Notes: generated from the sequence alone by a model not told the origin. Positions 22,893 through 31,583 are shown, counted from the stretch's first letter. The stretch is DNA of 64,000 nucleotides from Bacillus methanolicus PB1 (GCF_000262755.1 NZ_AFEU01000001.1:1018027-1082026); one strand, 5' to 3'. Made by a program: numbers and translations.

Positions 22893-24855
22893 GTACGAAA
22901 CTCTCCTTTGCTAATGAAATGACTTGTTCATATTCTTCATAAATCGCAATAACTTCATCTTGTTCTTCCACTACATTGTCTCCAAGATACTCATTGGATT
23001 TCTCATTTAGATCACTTAAGAACATACCCAACATTAAACCTTTTTGTTTTACGAAGTGCTTAGCTTCATCAACGGAAAATTTTCCATTCTCAAATTGAGA
23101 CAAAAATTCCAATTCCACATCAGATAATGCTTCTATAAATTCATCCAGTTCTTCATCTCCTGCTACTAATGCACCAAATATATTTCCTAACTGAGAAAGA
23201 TTTTCGGATGTTGACTCTGTATTTTCGAATGTTGAATTTTCCTTTTCATCTCTATCATCATCAAGTGATAAAGGAGATTCTTTTGAAACTGGAAGCTCTT
23301 CATTTTGTACTTCAAATTCGCTTGATCGCTTATCAAACTCCTCTTGTAATTCGATGCTTTGTTGATTTAATATTTTAATTTTTTCATCATCAAACTCAAT
23401 AATTACTTTGGATGCTATTTTTTCTTTCTTTTCGGAAGGTAGAGGAATAGCACTCCCTTCTTCTGTTCCCTCGCGTTTTTGCACAACTTTAAACCGTTCA
23501 TATGTTTTTCTAGCAGCATTGGAAAATCTCTCTAACATTTTATCTTTAAAATCGTCTGGCAATATCCCATCCTCCACCTTAATTTCTCGCTTTTCACCAT
23601 TTAAAGCTCGCGCAACATTTTCCGCTAATCTAAACAACGTGTTGATTTCATTGTAAAATATATCTGTAGGGTAATAACGGACTACATGAAGATGGATGGG
23701 GTCGTATTCTCTACCGACAACTGCGCTTCTGTATAATTGACGAACGATTCTCTCGTTCCTGATTTCGAACCAGACATCCACAAGTTTTTCCCCTTTTGCC
23801 GCATGAAATTCTTTAAGTAAAGGAACACTTTCTTTAAAGATTTTATAAACTTTATTTTTGTGTTTTTTGAAAAATGCAGTTTCTCTGTAATTCCGGATAT
23901 ATGGTTTCCATGTGGTAATCGAAATCTTTTGAAGTTCATCTTCCTTTTCTTGAAGTAGGGTATATAGCTTTGGAGTATAAACATTATCCTGATCCCATTT
24001 TTTCGCAAGTTCAATTTCTCCAATTTCATACAACATATCCGCAATCCATTGCGGCAAGTAATGCTCTAATTTTGGATGACGCTCTAAATAATTTTCATAT
24101 AATCGAACTAACATGCTTACATTAAAGGCAGCTTTCGAATTAAAGGAATAATTTAATAGCTCGTATACAAATAAGAAAATGTAACTTAAGTCAACATTAA
24201 GATAGTTTCCTCTTAAAGCTTGTTCTCTCCAATAAAAGTACCATTTAAGTTGTTTCGGATTCAATTTATCAAATGTGGTCCAATACGCTTGCAATGGGAT
24301 TTCCGGACATTTGACCCCTCTTTTTTGCGCATATTTAATAGAATCCTTTACAAAATTGGTATCAAAACTCGAATAAGAAATTTCAAAGGATATTCCACCA
24401 GAATAACGACTTTCTTTTTTAGGATACCGGATGGCATCAAGACTTTTCATTATTTCTTTAGATGTCCGTAAATGATGATATTCGGGAAGGATAATATCTT
24501 TCTCAGAATAAAAAGCTAATTCCTTCATTAAATTAGTGAAATTACTACCTAATGAGTTATCACTTTTCCCCTTGTTTATTTCAGTAAGATTTTGTTCATT
24601 TTCTTTGATTTGTTCGGCCGAAGATTTATTTTTATCCCCTTTTGAATGAGTAATTGTGGTTGAATTTATGTTTCTATTCCATTTATGTATGAAAAACATA
24701 TCAATCCAGCCTAGAAAGATGGGGATATATGTCCAAGAAAGCAAAAAATATAAAACTCCTCTAATGTAGTTCCGATAATAAAAATGGTGAATCCCTAATC
24801 CACCTAAAAAAAATGCTAGCAAATAACCTACTGTAGTAGATTTTTTTCTAGTCAC
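22882..24855 (-). CDS. TM2 - TerB_N - TerB_C membrane protein
   Basis: 657 residues starting at GTG 24855 (behind GGAGGAACAATAGGAGC). Residues 1-62 form a TM2 domain: two hydrophobic helices around LGGLGIHHFYYRNYIRG. A charged linker (about 65-110) is followed by a TerB_N-like region (about 120-330) with SGGISFEISY and CPEIPLQAYWTTFDKLN. The acidic C-terminal third (about 480-657) resembles TerB_C with its long low-complexity linker. TerB-domain proteins are tied to tellurite/phage stress systems; the TM2 part would anchor this one to the membrane. First gene of the operon, overlapping the ATPase gene. A membrane-tethered sensor is inferred. Confidence 0.75.
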   Translation of the reverse strand: MTRKKSTTVGYLLAFFLGGLGIHHFYYRNYIRGVLYFLLSWTYIPIFLGWIDMFFIHKWNRNINSTTITHSKGDKNKSSAEQIKENEQNLTEINKGKSDNSLGSNFTNLMKELAFYSEKDIILPEYHHLRTSKEIMKSLDAIRYPKKESRYSGGISFEISYSSFDTNFVKDSIKYAQKRGVKCPEIPLQAYWTTFDKLNPKQLKWYFYWREQALRGNYLNVDLSYIFLFVYELLNYSFNSKAAFNVSMLVRLYENYLERHPKLEHYLPQWIADMLYEIGEIELAKKWDQDNVYTPKLYTLLQEKEDELQKISITTWKPYIRNYRETAFFKKHKNKVYKIFKESVPLLKEFHAAKGEKLVDVWFEIRNERIVRQLYRSAVVGREYDPIHLHVVRYYPTDIFYNEINTLFRLAENVARALNGEKREIKVEDGILPDDFKDKMLERFSNAARKTYERFKVVQKREGTEEGSAIPLPSEKKEKIASKVIIEFDDEKIKILNQQSIELQEEFDKRSSEFEVQNEELPVSKESPLSLDDDRDEKENSTFENTESTSENLSQLGNIFGALVAGDEELDEFIEALSDVELEFLSQFENGKFSVDEAKHFVKQKGLMLGMFLSDLNEKSNEYLGDNVVEEQDEVIAIYEEYEQVISLAKESFVHEN

Positions 24856-25174
24856 GCTCCTATTGTTCCTCCTCTATCAGCTTTCTGTTACCATATATAT
24901 ACAGACTATGATTCAATTTTACTATAGAATCAACAGATTATTCAATTTGTTCATTGTAAAATCCAAAATATTACAATATTGTTATATCAGCCTAAGACTT
25001 GATTATACATGTAGAAAGAATCTAGAACGCATTACCACATGAAGTGCTCTCTCTTTTTTCAAAAATAGTACAAAAAAGCTGACTTGAAAAAGTCGTTATT
25101 CAACGACTTTAGAGTCAGCCTCTCCCGTAAATACTATCATGTTTAAACAGTGATAAAATTTTCCATATTCAATC
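24856..25174. other. Promoter gap of the TerB operon plus terminator of the next gene
   Basis: The 24856-25070 stretch is upstream of the TerB gene on the minus strand and very AT-rich; no further gene is visible. The part after 25072 holds the hairpin listed separately. Confidence 0.5.
25072..25119 (-). terminator. Long hairpin terminator
   Basis: On the minus strand GCTGACTCTAAAGTCGTT pairs with AACGACTTTTTCAAGTCAGC (a few unpaired bases), followed by six T. It ends the 76-aa gene at 25175. Confidence 0.8.
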
Positions 25175-25405
25175 TTATTCTACCGAATCTTCTTGTTTTT
25201 CTTGTGAAGTTGACTGTTGTTCATTTTCTCGAATTCTTCGAGGCCTGCCCCAAAGGAACCCCCAAGGATCAATTCTTTGGAAGTCATCTCTTTTTCGTTC
25301 ATCTCTTCTGTCATCTTCTTTTCGTTCATGAATAATATCAACTTCCTTGGCATGAATGATTAACTTATCAACATGGATCACTTTTTCTTTTTTACCTTTA
25401 GACAT
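25175..25405 (-). CDS. Small charged hypothetical protein, 76 aa
   Basis: Very hydrophilic. The N-terminal part KVIHVDKLIIHAKEVDIIHE shows alternating hydrophobic residues, as in a short beta-helix or coiled segment. An Arg/Asp-rich middle (DDRRDERKRDDFQR), a DPWGFLWGRP motif and an acidic Gln/Glu tail follow. AAAGGTGGG precedes ATG 25405. Similar short proteins with a DPWGF motif occur in bacilli, but I know no function. Monocistronic with its own terminator. Confidence 0.6.
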   Translation of the reverse strand: MSKGKKEKVIHVDKLIIHAKEVDIIHERKEDDRRDERKRDDFQRIDPWGFLWGRPRRIRENEQQSTSQEKQEDSVE

Positions 25406-25524
25406 TTTAACCCACCTTTACTCTTTTATATCGCTATATTGTATTCAATAAGGATTAACGTGTATGGGCCGTACATTATTTATTCGTATGACTCCGCATG
25501 CTTTCCACTAATCTAAATCTAGAT

Positions 25525-25558
25525 ATAAAAAAACGATACTGATTTTTTTCAGTATCGA
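25525..25558 (-). terminator. Terminator of the MFS gene
   Basis: Perfect stem CGATACTGA / TCAGTATCG with a 6-nt loop and a T-run of seven on the minus strand, about 70 bp past the MFS stop codon. Confidence 0.85.
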
Positions 25559-25629
25559 TCCTTAAATCAAATCTAGTGCAAATCAAATGGTAAGTGCTAC
25601 AAAACACTTGATGCTTTATGGCGTTATAT

Positions 25630-26862
25630 TTACTTAGATTCAGCAGTTGCAAGCATTCGGAAAATCGGAAGCATGACCAGAATGCCAATGAGGAAGAGAG
25701 CTGCAGAGGCCTGGTAGATCGCGACTAGGGAGAATTGTGCCTTCAACATACCAGCCAAGCTCATCGTGATGACCATCGCACCCATGAACAGTGGAGTTAA
25801 TATTCCATTTACACGTCCTACAAACGATTCGTCGGTATTGTTCAGTATAATCGTATTAATGCCAATCTGGAGAGCAGGCATGAATAGACCGATGATAAAC
25901 TCAGCAATTAAGGTAAGCCAGAACATAGTGGACCAACCCATAACAAAAATTCCTGCAACCATGCTTCCCATACCCAGCATCAGCAGGATGTGCGGCGCAA
26001 TCCGGTTGGAGAATACCATCGCCACAGCGCCACCGATGATCATAGCTGCTCCATTGGCTGCGAACAGCCATTGCAGGTATTCCTTTTCCAGACCAAGGCG
26101 CTCTGTTACCAGAAAGATGGCCAACGGGTGGATTAATCCAATCCCTAATCCAGCAGCCATGAATCCGCCTCCCAAAGTCACAAAAATCTTGCGCGACCAC
26201 ACATATTGAAAGCCGAGCTTCATTTCATGCCAGAGCGATGTCTCACTTTCGTCCTTCTTCTCAATCCGGTCGGGAGGCAATAAGGTCAGGACGAGAGCAG
26301 ATAATAGAAAAGCTATACCGACTATCGCCATAGAGATGTGTATACCAAATTGTTGAAAGAAGAAAGTGCCTACTACCGGACCTATAATCATGAATGTAGC
26401 CATCATCGTCTGGAATAATGACATACCCGCCTGCATCTGTTCTCCCGGAACGTGTACCTTGAACAGCTTCATACCCGAAGGCTGTGAGAATTGGGAAAGC
26501 ATCGCGGAGACGAATGTTGCGAGGAAAACAACCTTCCATGTGCTGAACAGGAGAGCCATTAAGATGACAAATATCGATATAGCGCTCAAAAGGTCGCACC
26601 AGATCATCGTTCGTTTCGGTCGCCAACGGTCTGCAAACGTACCGCCAATAAAGGAGAAAATAAAAATCGGTGCAAATTCAGCAACGGATATGAGTGAAAC
26701 GGCTAGCGGATCCCCATTTGTCTTCTCCGTAACAAACAATAAAACTGCAAAGTTCCGTATCCAAATGCCAATCTGAATAAACAAGCCGGCCGTCATAATT
26801 GTTTGTATGAAACGATTACGTAAAAGTGAAGCCATGGATGGATTTGAATTTGTTGACGACAT
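25630..26862 (-). CDS. MFS transporter (MFS_3 / macrolide-efflux-like)
   Basis: 410 residues, about twelve membrane helices. The motif A region between helices 2 and 3 is GGTFADRWRPKRTMIW, typical of the MFS. The N-terminal opening RNRFIQTIMTAGLFIQIGIW and the central cytoplasmic loop (PPDRIEKKDESETSLWHEMK) fit the MFS_3/MefA-like group that exports macrolides or siderophores. Codon use looks more GC-rich than the neighbours, hinting at separate origin. Substrate cannot be told. Single-gene unit. Confidence 0.85.
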   Translation of the reverse strand: MSSTNSNPSMASLLRNRFIQTIMTAGLFIQIGIWIRNFAVLLFVTEKTNGDPLAVSLISVAEFAPIFIFSFIGGTFADRWRPKRTMIWCDLLSAISIFVILMALLFSTWKVVFLATFVSAMLSQFSQPSGMKLFKVHVPGEQMQAGMSLFQTMMATFMIIGPVVGTFFFQQFGIHISMAIVGIAFLLSALVLTLLPPDRIEKKDESETSLWHEMKLGFQYVWSRKIFVTLGGGFMAAGLGIGLIHPLAIFLVTERLGLEKEYLQWLFAANGAAMIIGGAVAMVFSNRIAPHILLMLGMGSMVAGIFVMGWSTMFWLTLIAEFIIGLFMPALQIGINTIILNNTDESFVGRVNGILTPLFMGAMVITMSLAGMLKAQFSLVAIYQASAALFLIGILVMLPIFRMLATAESK

Positions 26863-27104
26863 AAAAATGACCTCTCTAATCTTGTATTTTTACCCCAATT
26901 ATTTTTATACTATTTAGACCGTAAATGCAATAACCGGCCTTCCGCTCTTGCATATATTTAGAAAGTCTTCCCTTCTTTATTAAATGCTTCGAGATTTATC
27001 CGTTCTTTGAATTGTATATTATTGAAGTTAGTCATGATTTTCTAAACAATTCTTATAAAAAATAATTGGGATTTTTGTTAAACACAGGAATTGTTAAAGA
27101 GATA

Positions 27105-27956
27105 TTAAGAAGGCATCCGAACACCACCCTTATGTGCTGCAGTAAATTTGGAAGAATGGAAAGAGTGAATCCTGCGTTGTGATGGTTTTCGCCGTAAACT
27201 ATCTAAACATACTTGCAAAATTTTTATATTAGCATTTTCATTTTTCTGAATAGAATCTTTATACGCTGGATGAAATAGATTGATTGGCGATGAAGGCATT
27301 TCGCCGCAAACGTCCAGGCCGTAAATGTCTTTGTTTTCGAGAATATCTTGCACATATTCGATTAGAGTGAGAATGCTCATATCTCCTTGATTCCAGTTGG
27401 TTACAGCATCATTTCTATTTAAAACGTCTTTGTCGATGCTAATATAGACGGTATCCGTTTGAATAGTAGAAAGTATAAGTTTGGAAGAATAGTTTTGTTG
27501 ATGATCAAAAGGAAATATTGTCACTTTTGAAAAACAAGAAGGATCAATTTGCACTGAAGAAGGTCCGACAATAATAACCTGTTTCATCATCTGAATATGT
27601 TCAAGTGCAAAAGAAACCCATGAACCGCAAGATATAATCTTTTCGGCCGCACCTTCCAACATATCGATGTCAGGATGATTGTCAAATAATACAAGTGTAA
27701 ACGGTGTATGTATTTCTTTTAACAATAAATAAGTAACATAGTGATAATTGCCGTTGCCGATAAACGTAATCCCTTTTTGTTTTCTTTCTGACAGACGTCT
27801 TTCAATTTCCTCTAGCGAATCTTCTTCACAATATAAATGAACATGCCGAAGATTGAGAAAATCTATACTTTCATGTGGAAAAGATTGAAGTCTTTTCTGC
27901 GAAAAATATGTCTCATCGAAGTTCAAAAACGTTACACCTTTTTTCAATAAACCCAT
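27105..27956 (-). CDS. Arginase/ureohydrolase-fold family protein
   Basis: 283 residues. The manganese-binding segments of the fold are present though divergent: GNGNYHYVTYLLL (place of GGDHS), VLFDNHPDIDML (D-x-H-x-D) and VYISIDKDVLNRNDAVTNWN (S-x-D-x-D-x-x-D). Such divergent members occur singly in bacilli and hydrolyse unknown guanidino or amidino compounds. The C-terminus is basic with the sequence RRKPSQRRIHSFHSSKF. No neighbouring amino-acid gene gives a clue to substrate. The start is ATG 27956; I see no strong ribosome binding site beyond an AAGG-like run. Confidence 0.75.
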   Translation of the reverse strand: MGLLKKGVTFLNFDETYFSQKRLQSFPHESIDFLNLRHVHLYCEEDSLEEIERRLSERKQKGITFIGNGNYHYVTYLLLKEIHTPFTLVLFDNHPDIDMLEGAAEKIISCGSWVSFALEHIQMMKQVIIVGPSSVQIDPSCFSKVTIFPFDHQQNYSSKLILSTIQTDTVYISIDKDVLNRNDAVTNWNQGDMSILTLIEYVQDILENKDIYGLDVCGEMPSSPINLFHPAYKDSIQKNENANIKILQVCLDSLRRKPSQRRIHSFHSSKFTAAHKGGVRMPS

Positions 27957-28571
27957 AACCCCTTCATCTCCATTGGTCTATTTAAGATGTTTGTTTTTAA
28001 ACGTCAAATAAAGTTTTAGCACAAAAAACTATCAAACATGGAATACTGATACTTTAAAGCTCTGCACCACACCTCCGAACAGCCTCTTTTCAAAAAAATA
28101 AAAAGCTATTTTTTAGACATTCAACCAAAAAGAAGATGAATTTCTACAAAATAAAGTGTTCATCTTCTTTGATATTTACTGTAGTGTTCATTCCTAATGA
28201 AAGTGCCTGATTTGATTATAATGATTTAGTCAAAAAAGGTCAAATATTTTGATGCTCATATTTCCACAAAATCATTATCACCCTGCAACGGCTTTAAATT
28301 TAAATTATTGACTGTGCCAATTTTACTGTCTCCACCCATCTTATCTTTGTTCATCTTATCTTTTTAAGACATACTCACAAATAATAAAGTCTCTTTTCTT
28401 TTATTAAGGCAAATTAACAGTTCATTTAAAGATAGGTAAATATTGAATTAATCGACAATTTTTTCAGAATAGCTTGTATATAATGACTTTAGCTTTGAAG
28501 GAGGGAGTTGAAAATTCCATGTAATAAGAATGCCCGGGAAAAAACGACTTAAAAAATAAGGAGGAATAAAA
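27957..28571. other. 615-bp AT-rich gap
   Basis: No gene or gene scar recognised on either strand. It contains one strong hairpin (28127-28172, stem AAAGAAGATGAA/TTCATCTTCTTT). Near 28483, TATATAATG is a candidate -10 box for the lipoprotein gene that follows. Confidence 0.5.
28127..28172. terminator. Orphan hairpin, stem AAAGAAGATGAA
   Basis: Perfect 12-bp stem with an 18-nt loop; T-rich on both outer sides. No gene ends next to it on either strand now, so it may be the leftover of a removed gene. Confidence 0.5.
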
Positions 28572-28868
28572 ATGGTATTTAAAAAACTTTGGAAACTAGC
28601 GATTCCTGTATTTGCCCTGATGATTGTTGCAGCCTGCAATGCTGATCAAGACATGAATCCTCAAGAAGAGCCCACTAACGGAGAGATAAATACAGAAGAG
28701 CCCGCAAATGGTGATATAAATACTGACGAACCTGCCGCAGACGGAGAGAAGAACTCTGAAGAACCTGCAAGCGGGGAAGTTAATCCGGAAGAACCTGCTA
28801 ACGGTGATACGAATACAGAGGAACCCGCAAATGAAGAAACCACTCCTGAAGAATCAACTAGCAAATGA
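28572..28868 (+). CDS. Acidic repeat lipoprotein, 98 aa
   Basis: Signal peptide of the lipoprotein class with lipobox IVAAC (Cys22), then five to six imperfect ten-residue repeats of type EEPANGDTNT through to the C-terminus. The repeats contain almost only Glu, Pro, Ala, Asn, Gly, Asp and Thr, so the mature part should be a disordered acidic stalk on the outer face of the membrane. AAGGAGGAAT precedes the ATG. DNA repeat unit is 30 bp, so repeat number may vary between strains. No function known; metal or cation binding is only a thought. Confidence 0.7.
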   Translation: MVFKKLWKLAIPVFALMIVAACNADQDMNPQEEPTNGEINTEEPANGDINTDEPAADGEKNSEEPASGEVNPEEPANGDTNTEEPANEETTPEESTSK

Positions 28869-28933
28869 TGTTGAAGCTGCCTTCATAGTCAACCGGTTAA
28901 TTAATCAATTGTCCCATATACATCATTAAAGTT

Positions 28934-28983
28934 TAAGCGACCTTATCATCTTATCAAGATGAACAAGGTCGCTTACTGTTTTT
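28934..28983 (+). terminator. Terminator of the repeat lipoprotein gene
   Basis: Stem AAGCGACCTT / AAGGTCGCTT enclosing an inner hairpin CATCTT-AAGATG, followed by ACTGTTTTT. Confidence 0.82.
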
Positions 28984-29171
28984 ATAAAACAAACACTCTT
29001 GTTATCCCGGCTGCCCTCTAGCTATTTAAACCTTAATTGTTTGTTCACCGGAATGGGAAATAACTTTAGGTTTAATTTTAAATAAGCGGTGTTTGTAATT
29101 TTTAGAATCATAAATGGCAGATACTTTACTGAGGCCATTTACATAATCTCAATGCAGGAAAGTAATACCAA

Positions 29172-29200
29172 TTGACAATGATTCTCATTTTCCCTACAAT
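29172..29200 (+). promoter_or_regulatory. Sigma-A promoter overlapped by a Fur-box-like site
   Basis: The -35 box TTGACA (29172-29177) and -10 box TACAAT (29195-29200) are 17 bp apart. Between and over them, GACAATGATTCTCATTTTC (29174-29192) matches the classical 19-bp Fur consensus at 15 of 19 positions. Iron-bound Fur would block RNA polymerase here, so the gene behind should be on only in iron shortage. Confidence 0.7.
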
Positions 29201-29240
29201 GATTTCAGAAGCGTTAAGACATCGGCCGGGAGGAAACCAT

Positions 29241-29720
29241 ATGTTTAACATGTTGCATGGTTTGAAGGATATTCATACTGTTATTTCCAATCATCGTAAA
29301 ATAGGCGGAGCTGCAGAAGCAGACATGATTCGTTTATCATCTGGTGAAGTACACCATAACCCGGTATTTACAAATATTGATTTATCAAAAGGTCAATATG
29401 TTTCCTTATGTTTTATAGATGAGAATGGAACAAATATTATGGTGCACGTTGATCAAATTGCTGTAATTAAAGGTTTGCAGCATAAGTTGATTTGCCAACT
29501 GAATAATTCCCATGCGAAACAATTATTGTTGAGAAATACTTTACAATACTTAGAAAAGCTATGTGAAGTAAATGATGGGTTTGTTACACATTCTTTTAAG
29601 AAAGAAGCGTTAAAACTTGTTCGAGATATAAGTGTAAAAGAACTGAAAAAGCACAACATTTCGCTTCCATTCCCAATTGAAGAAAAGCTTATTCATTTAA
29701 ATGAACGTATATTGGCATAA
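29241..29720 (+). CDS. Hypothetical protein under a Fur-box promoter, 159 aa
   Basis: ATG 29241 follows CGGGAGGAAACC; an earlier in-frame ATG overlaps the promoter and is rejected. The N-terminus (GLKDIHTVISNHRKIGGAAE) is helical. A strand-rich part with MVHVDQIAVIKG follows, then a helical C-terminal half (residues about 90-159) with NTLQYLEKLCEVNDGFV. No signal peptide or membrane helix, and no family recognised. The promoter predicts iron-starvation expression. It converges on the encapsulin iron-storage genes, so opposite roles in iron balance are conceivable, but this is inference. Confidence 0.65.
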   Translation: MFNMLHGLKDIHTVISNHRKIGGAAEADMIRLSSGEVHHNPVFTNIDLSKGQYVSLCFIDENGTNIMVHVDQIAVIKGLQHKLICQLNNSHAKQLLLRNTLQYLEKLCEVNDGFVTHSFKKEALKLVRDISVKELKKHNISLPFPIEEKLIHLNERILA

Positions 29721-29725
29721 AAAAT

Positions 29726-29765
29726 GAGGCTGTCTAAAAAGCCTAAGAGTCAGACCCCATAGCAA
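29726..29765. repeat. REP-like element (GGGTCNGACCC family), copy 2, partial
   Basis: GAGGCTGTCTAAAAAGCCTA then AGAGTCAGACCCCATA. Inverted, this equals the right half of the element at 13.67-13.71 kb with a few changes. It begins 6 bp after the preceding stop codon and includes the short hairpin AGGCT...AGCCT, so it probably ends transcription. A further stem GAGCCAA/TTGGCTC lies at 29841-29874 between the two convergent genes. Confidence 0.7.
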
Positions 29766-29881
29766 AATAATTTCATTAAGGTGCTTAAATTTTGATTTAG
29801 ATTTTTAAACTTTACGAATCATCATCTTTCCGGGAATAAGGGAGCCAACAGTTAATGCTCTTATTCATTGGCTCTCATTCT

Positions 29882-30730
29882 TTACTCGCCGCCGTCTTCT
29901 AGTGTACATATGGCAGAAGGGCGTTTAATCCGCAAAACGACCGTTTCATACACACGGAATGGATGGTTCATTCCTTCTTCTCCCAAGTATGCTGTATCAA
30001 AATCCTCTGAAACAGCCAGATCAAGATTATTTCGCCCTGTATTGACGAGAACTCCCGTTTTTCCTTTTAAAACCGGGGATTGGAACACCCCATCTGTAAC
30101 AAGTTCACGAACATGTTCAATTTCTAAAACGTTTGTATCTTTATGTACGCGGTGCAACAGTGAGTATAACTCTGGTGATAAAACAAGAGCAAACGGTCCA
30201 TTATGCTTCATTTCAAGTAATTTGTTTCTAGCTTCCACTACATCTTGAAAGGCGTTTCCTGATTCGTACCAATTTCCAATCAAGTGTGTGGACCGGCCTT
30301 TTACATTCATTAACCCGGGGATATCAAATTCCTTTGATCCGTGAAAAATCATCTGGTCTTCTAATATGGCGACATCACGGGCAGCATTTGCAGCTGCAGA
30401 AAAATCAATAGGGATGTCTAAAACTTTTGCCTGTTCTAAATCACGCCAATATAGAACGAAATCTTTGTAAAGTAGCGGGATTGTGTAATTTACCCGTTTA
30501 CTGGACTCGATGTCTGTATCAAATGATCCTTGAAAATCCATTTTTGCTTCGTGGTTTTCAATAAATATGTCATTAAAAATACTTTGTACTCCTCTTCCAA
30601 GCGGGCCGTACAACTCAATGAACCGGCGTCCAACCAACTGTCTTCTTGCAGTGTCGATGACGGTTTGATCTAATTGTAAGAAATCTTGATCTGTTAATGG
30701 TGAATCCGGAAATAGTTGAGATTTACCCAT
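29882..30730 (-). CDS. Family 1 encapsulin nanocompartment shell protein
   Basis: About 282 residues of HK97-like shell fold. Recognised segments are PLTDQDFLQLDQTVIDTARR at the N-terminal helix that binds cargo peptides, QLVGRRFIELYGPLG, DIPIDFSAAANAARDVAILE, MIFHG and the C-terminal TVVLRIKRPSAICTL. ATG 30730 is chosen because the AGGAGGAAGG that overlaps the earlier ATG 30748 is its ribosome binding site. It follows its cargo gene by 6 bp on the minus strand. The shell would encase the ferritin-like cargo and store iron. Confidence 0.95.
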   Translation of the reverse strand: MGKSQLFPDSPLTDQDFLQLDQTVIDTARRQLVGRRFIELYGPLGRGVQSIFNDIFIENHEAKMDFQGSFDTDIESSKRVNYTIPLLYKDFVLYWRDLEQAKVLDIPIDFSAAANAARDVAILEDQMIFHGSKEFDIPGLMNVKGRSTHLIGNWYESGNAFQDVVEARNKLLEMKHNGPFALVLSPELYSLLHRVHKDTNVLEIEHVRELVTDGVFQSPVLKGKTGVLVNTGRNNLDLAVSEDFDTAYLGEEGMNHPFRVYETVVLRIKRPSAICTLEDGGE

Positions 30731-30754
30731 TCTTCCTTCCTCCTGCATCTTTCG

Positions 30755-31315
30755 TTATTTTAAACTCCCGACAGTAAATCCTTTTTTCTTATTTGGTTGT
30801 TTTATGATTGGAGAAGAACCAAGACGAGCTAAGTGGTCGTAATGTTTATCATGATGCGCATGCGGATCAACATAGTCATGGTCAAATCGTTCATTTATCT
30901 TGTTTAACATTTCTTTTACTTGTAGATAATCTTGATAGGAAACATCCCTCAATTGGTTTAACAGGGTACTTCGTTCCTCATCTGTAAATGTAAAAAGTGC
31001 TAAATCCAAGTGCTCTACAAAATTATGCAATCCGAATTTTTCAAGATTTAATTCTTGTAAAAGGCGATTAAACTCATTGTTGGCCGGAGAAAAAATTTTC
31101 TCATCATTTTCTTTTTCAAATTTACTAATTAGCGGAATAAGTTCCACTAAACGTGATAACCGTTGCTCTTCCTCTTCATAAATGTGGTGATAATATAGAC
31201 GTTCATGTTCATCTTTGGCATTTTGAATGACAGGGTCTAACATATTCATAAATTTTTCGATTGCATCCTTGGTCGTTGTAAAAATTCGATAAAAAATGTT
31301 TAGTTCGTCTTTCAC
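30755..31315 (-). CDS. IMEF encapsulin cargo, iron-mineralizing ferritin-like protein
   Basis: 186 residues, mostly helical, with paired Glu/His residues of a ferritin-like four-helix bundle (YYHHIYEEEEQRLSRLVELI; HNFVEHLDLALF). A His-rich hinge DPHAHHDKHYDH leads to the C-terminal targeting peptide GFTVGSLK, which docks inside the shell. This combination defines the IMEF cargo known from Firmicutes. It is the first gene of the operon with the shell gene. The small 2Fe-2S ferredoxin often coded with IMEF systems is not next to it here. Confidence 0.92.
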   Translation of the reverse strand: MKDELNIFYRIFTTTKDAIEKFMNMLDPVIQNAKDEHERLYYHHIYEEEEQRLSRLVELIPLISKFEKENDEKIFSPANNEFNRLLQELNLEKFGLHNFVEHLDLALFTFTDEERSTLLNQLRDVSYQDYLQVKEMLNKINERFDHDYVDPHAHHDKHYDHLARLGSSPIIKQPNKKKGFTVGSLK

Positions 31316-31583
31316 TCACAACACCTCTTAATTTTTATGATAATTGCCATTATTGCCATTTAACTTCATATTTATTACATCTTTTTACCGTAGAAAATCC
31401 TTACTAAAAAAAAGAATATCTCCTCATTTTTCTCACAATTTCATCACAAGTTTATCTTATAGTTGAAATGTAAAGATTTTAATGTGCTGAAGATTATTTG
31501 ATGGGAGATGAAACAGATACTGGATTAGAGGTACATTAATTTTACGTTTCATTCTTTATTTATTTTTTGAGAGGAGGCGTAAA
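31316..31583. promoter_or_regulatory. Divergent promoter region, encapsulin operon / copper genes
   Basis: 268 bp, AT-rich. It must hold the promoters for the encapsulin operon (leftward) and the copper genes (rightward). I see no clear Fur box, CsoR site or riboswitch in it. Confidence 0.4.

Noticed and set aside
28661..28864. Ser/Gly-rich minus-strand frame of 67 codons
   Set aside because: Mirror of the 30-bp repeat in the lipoprotein gene; no start signal.
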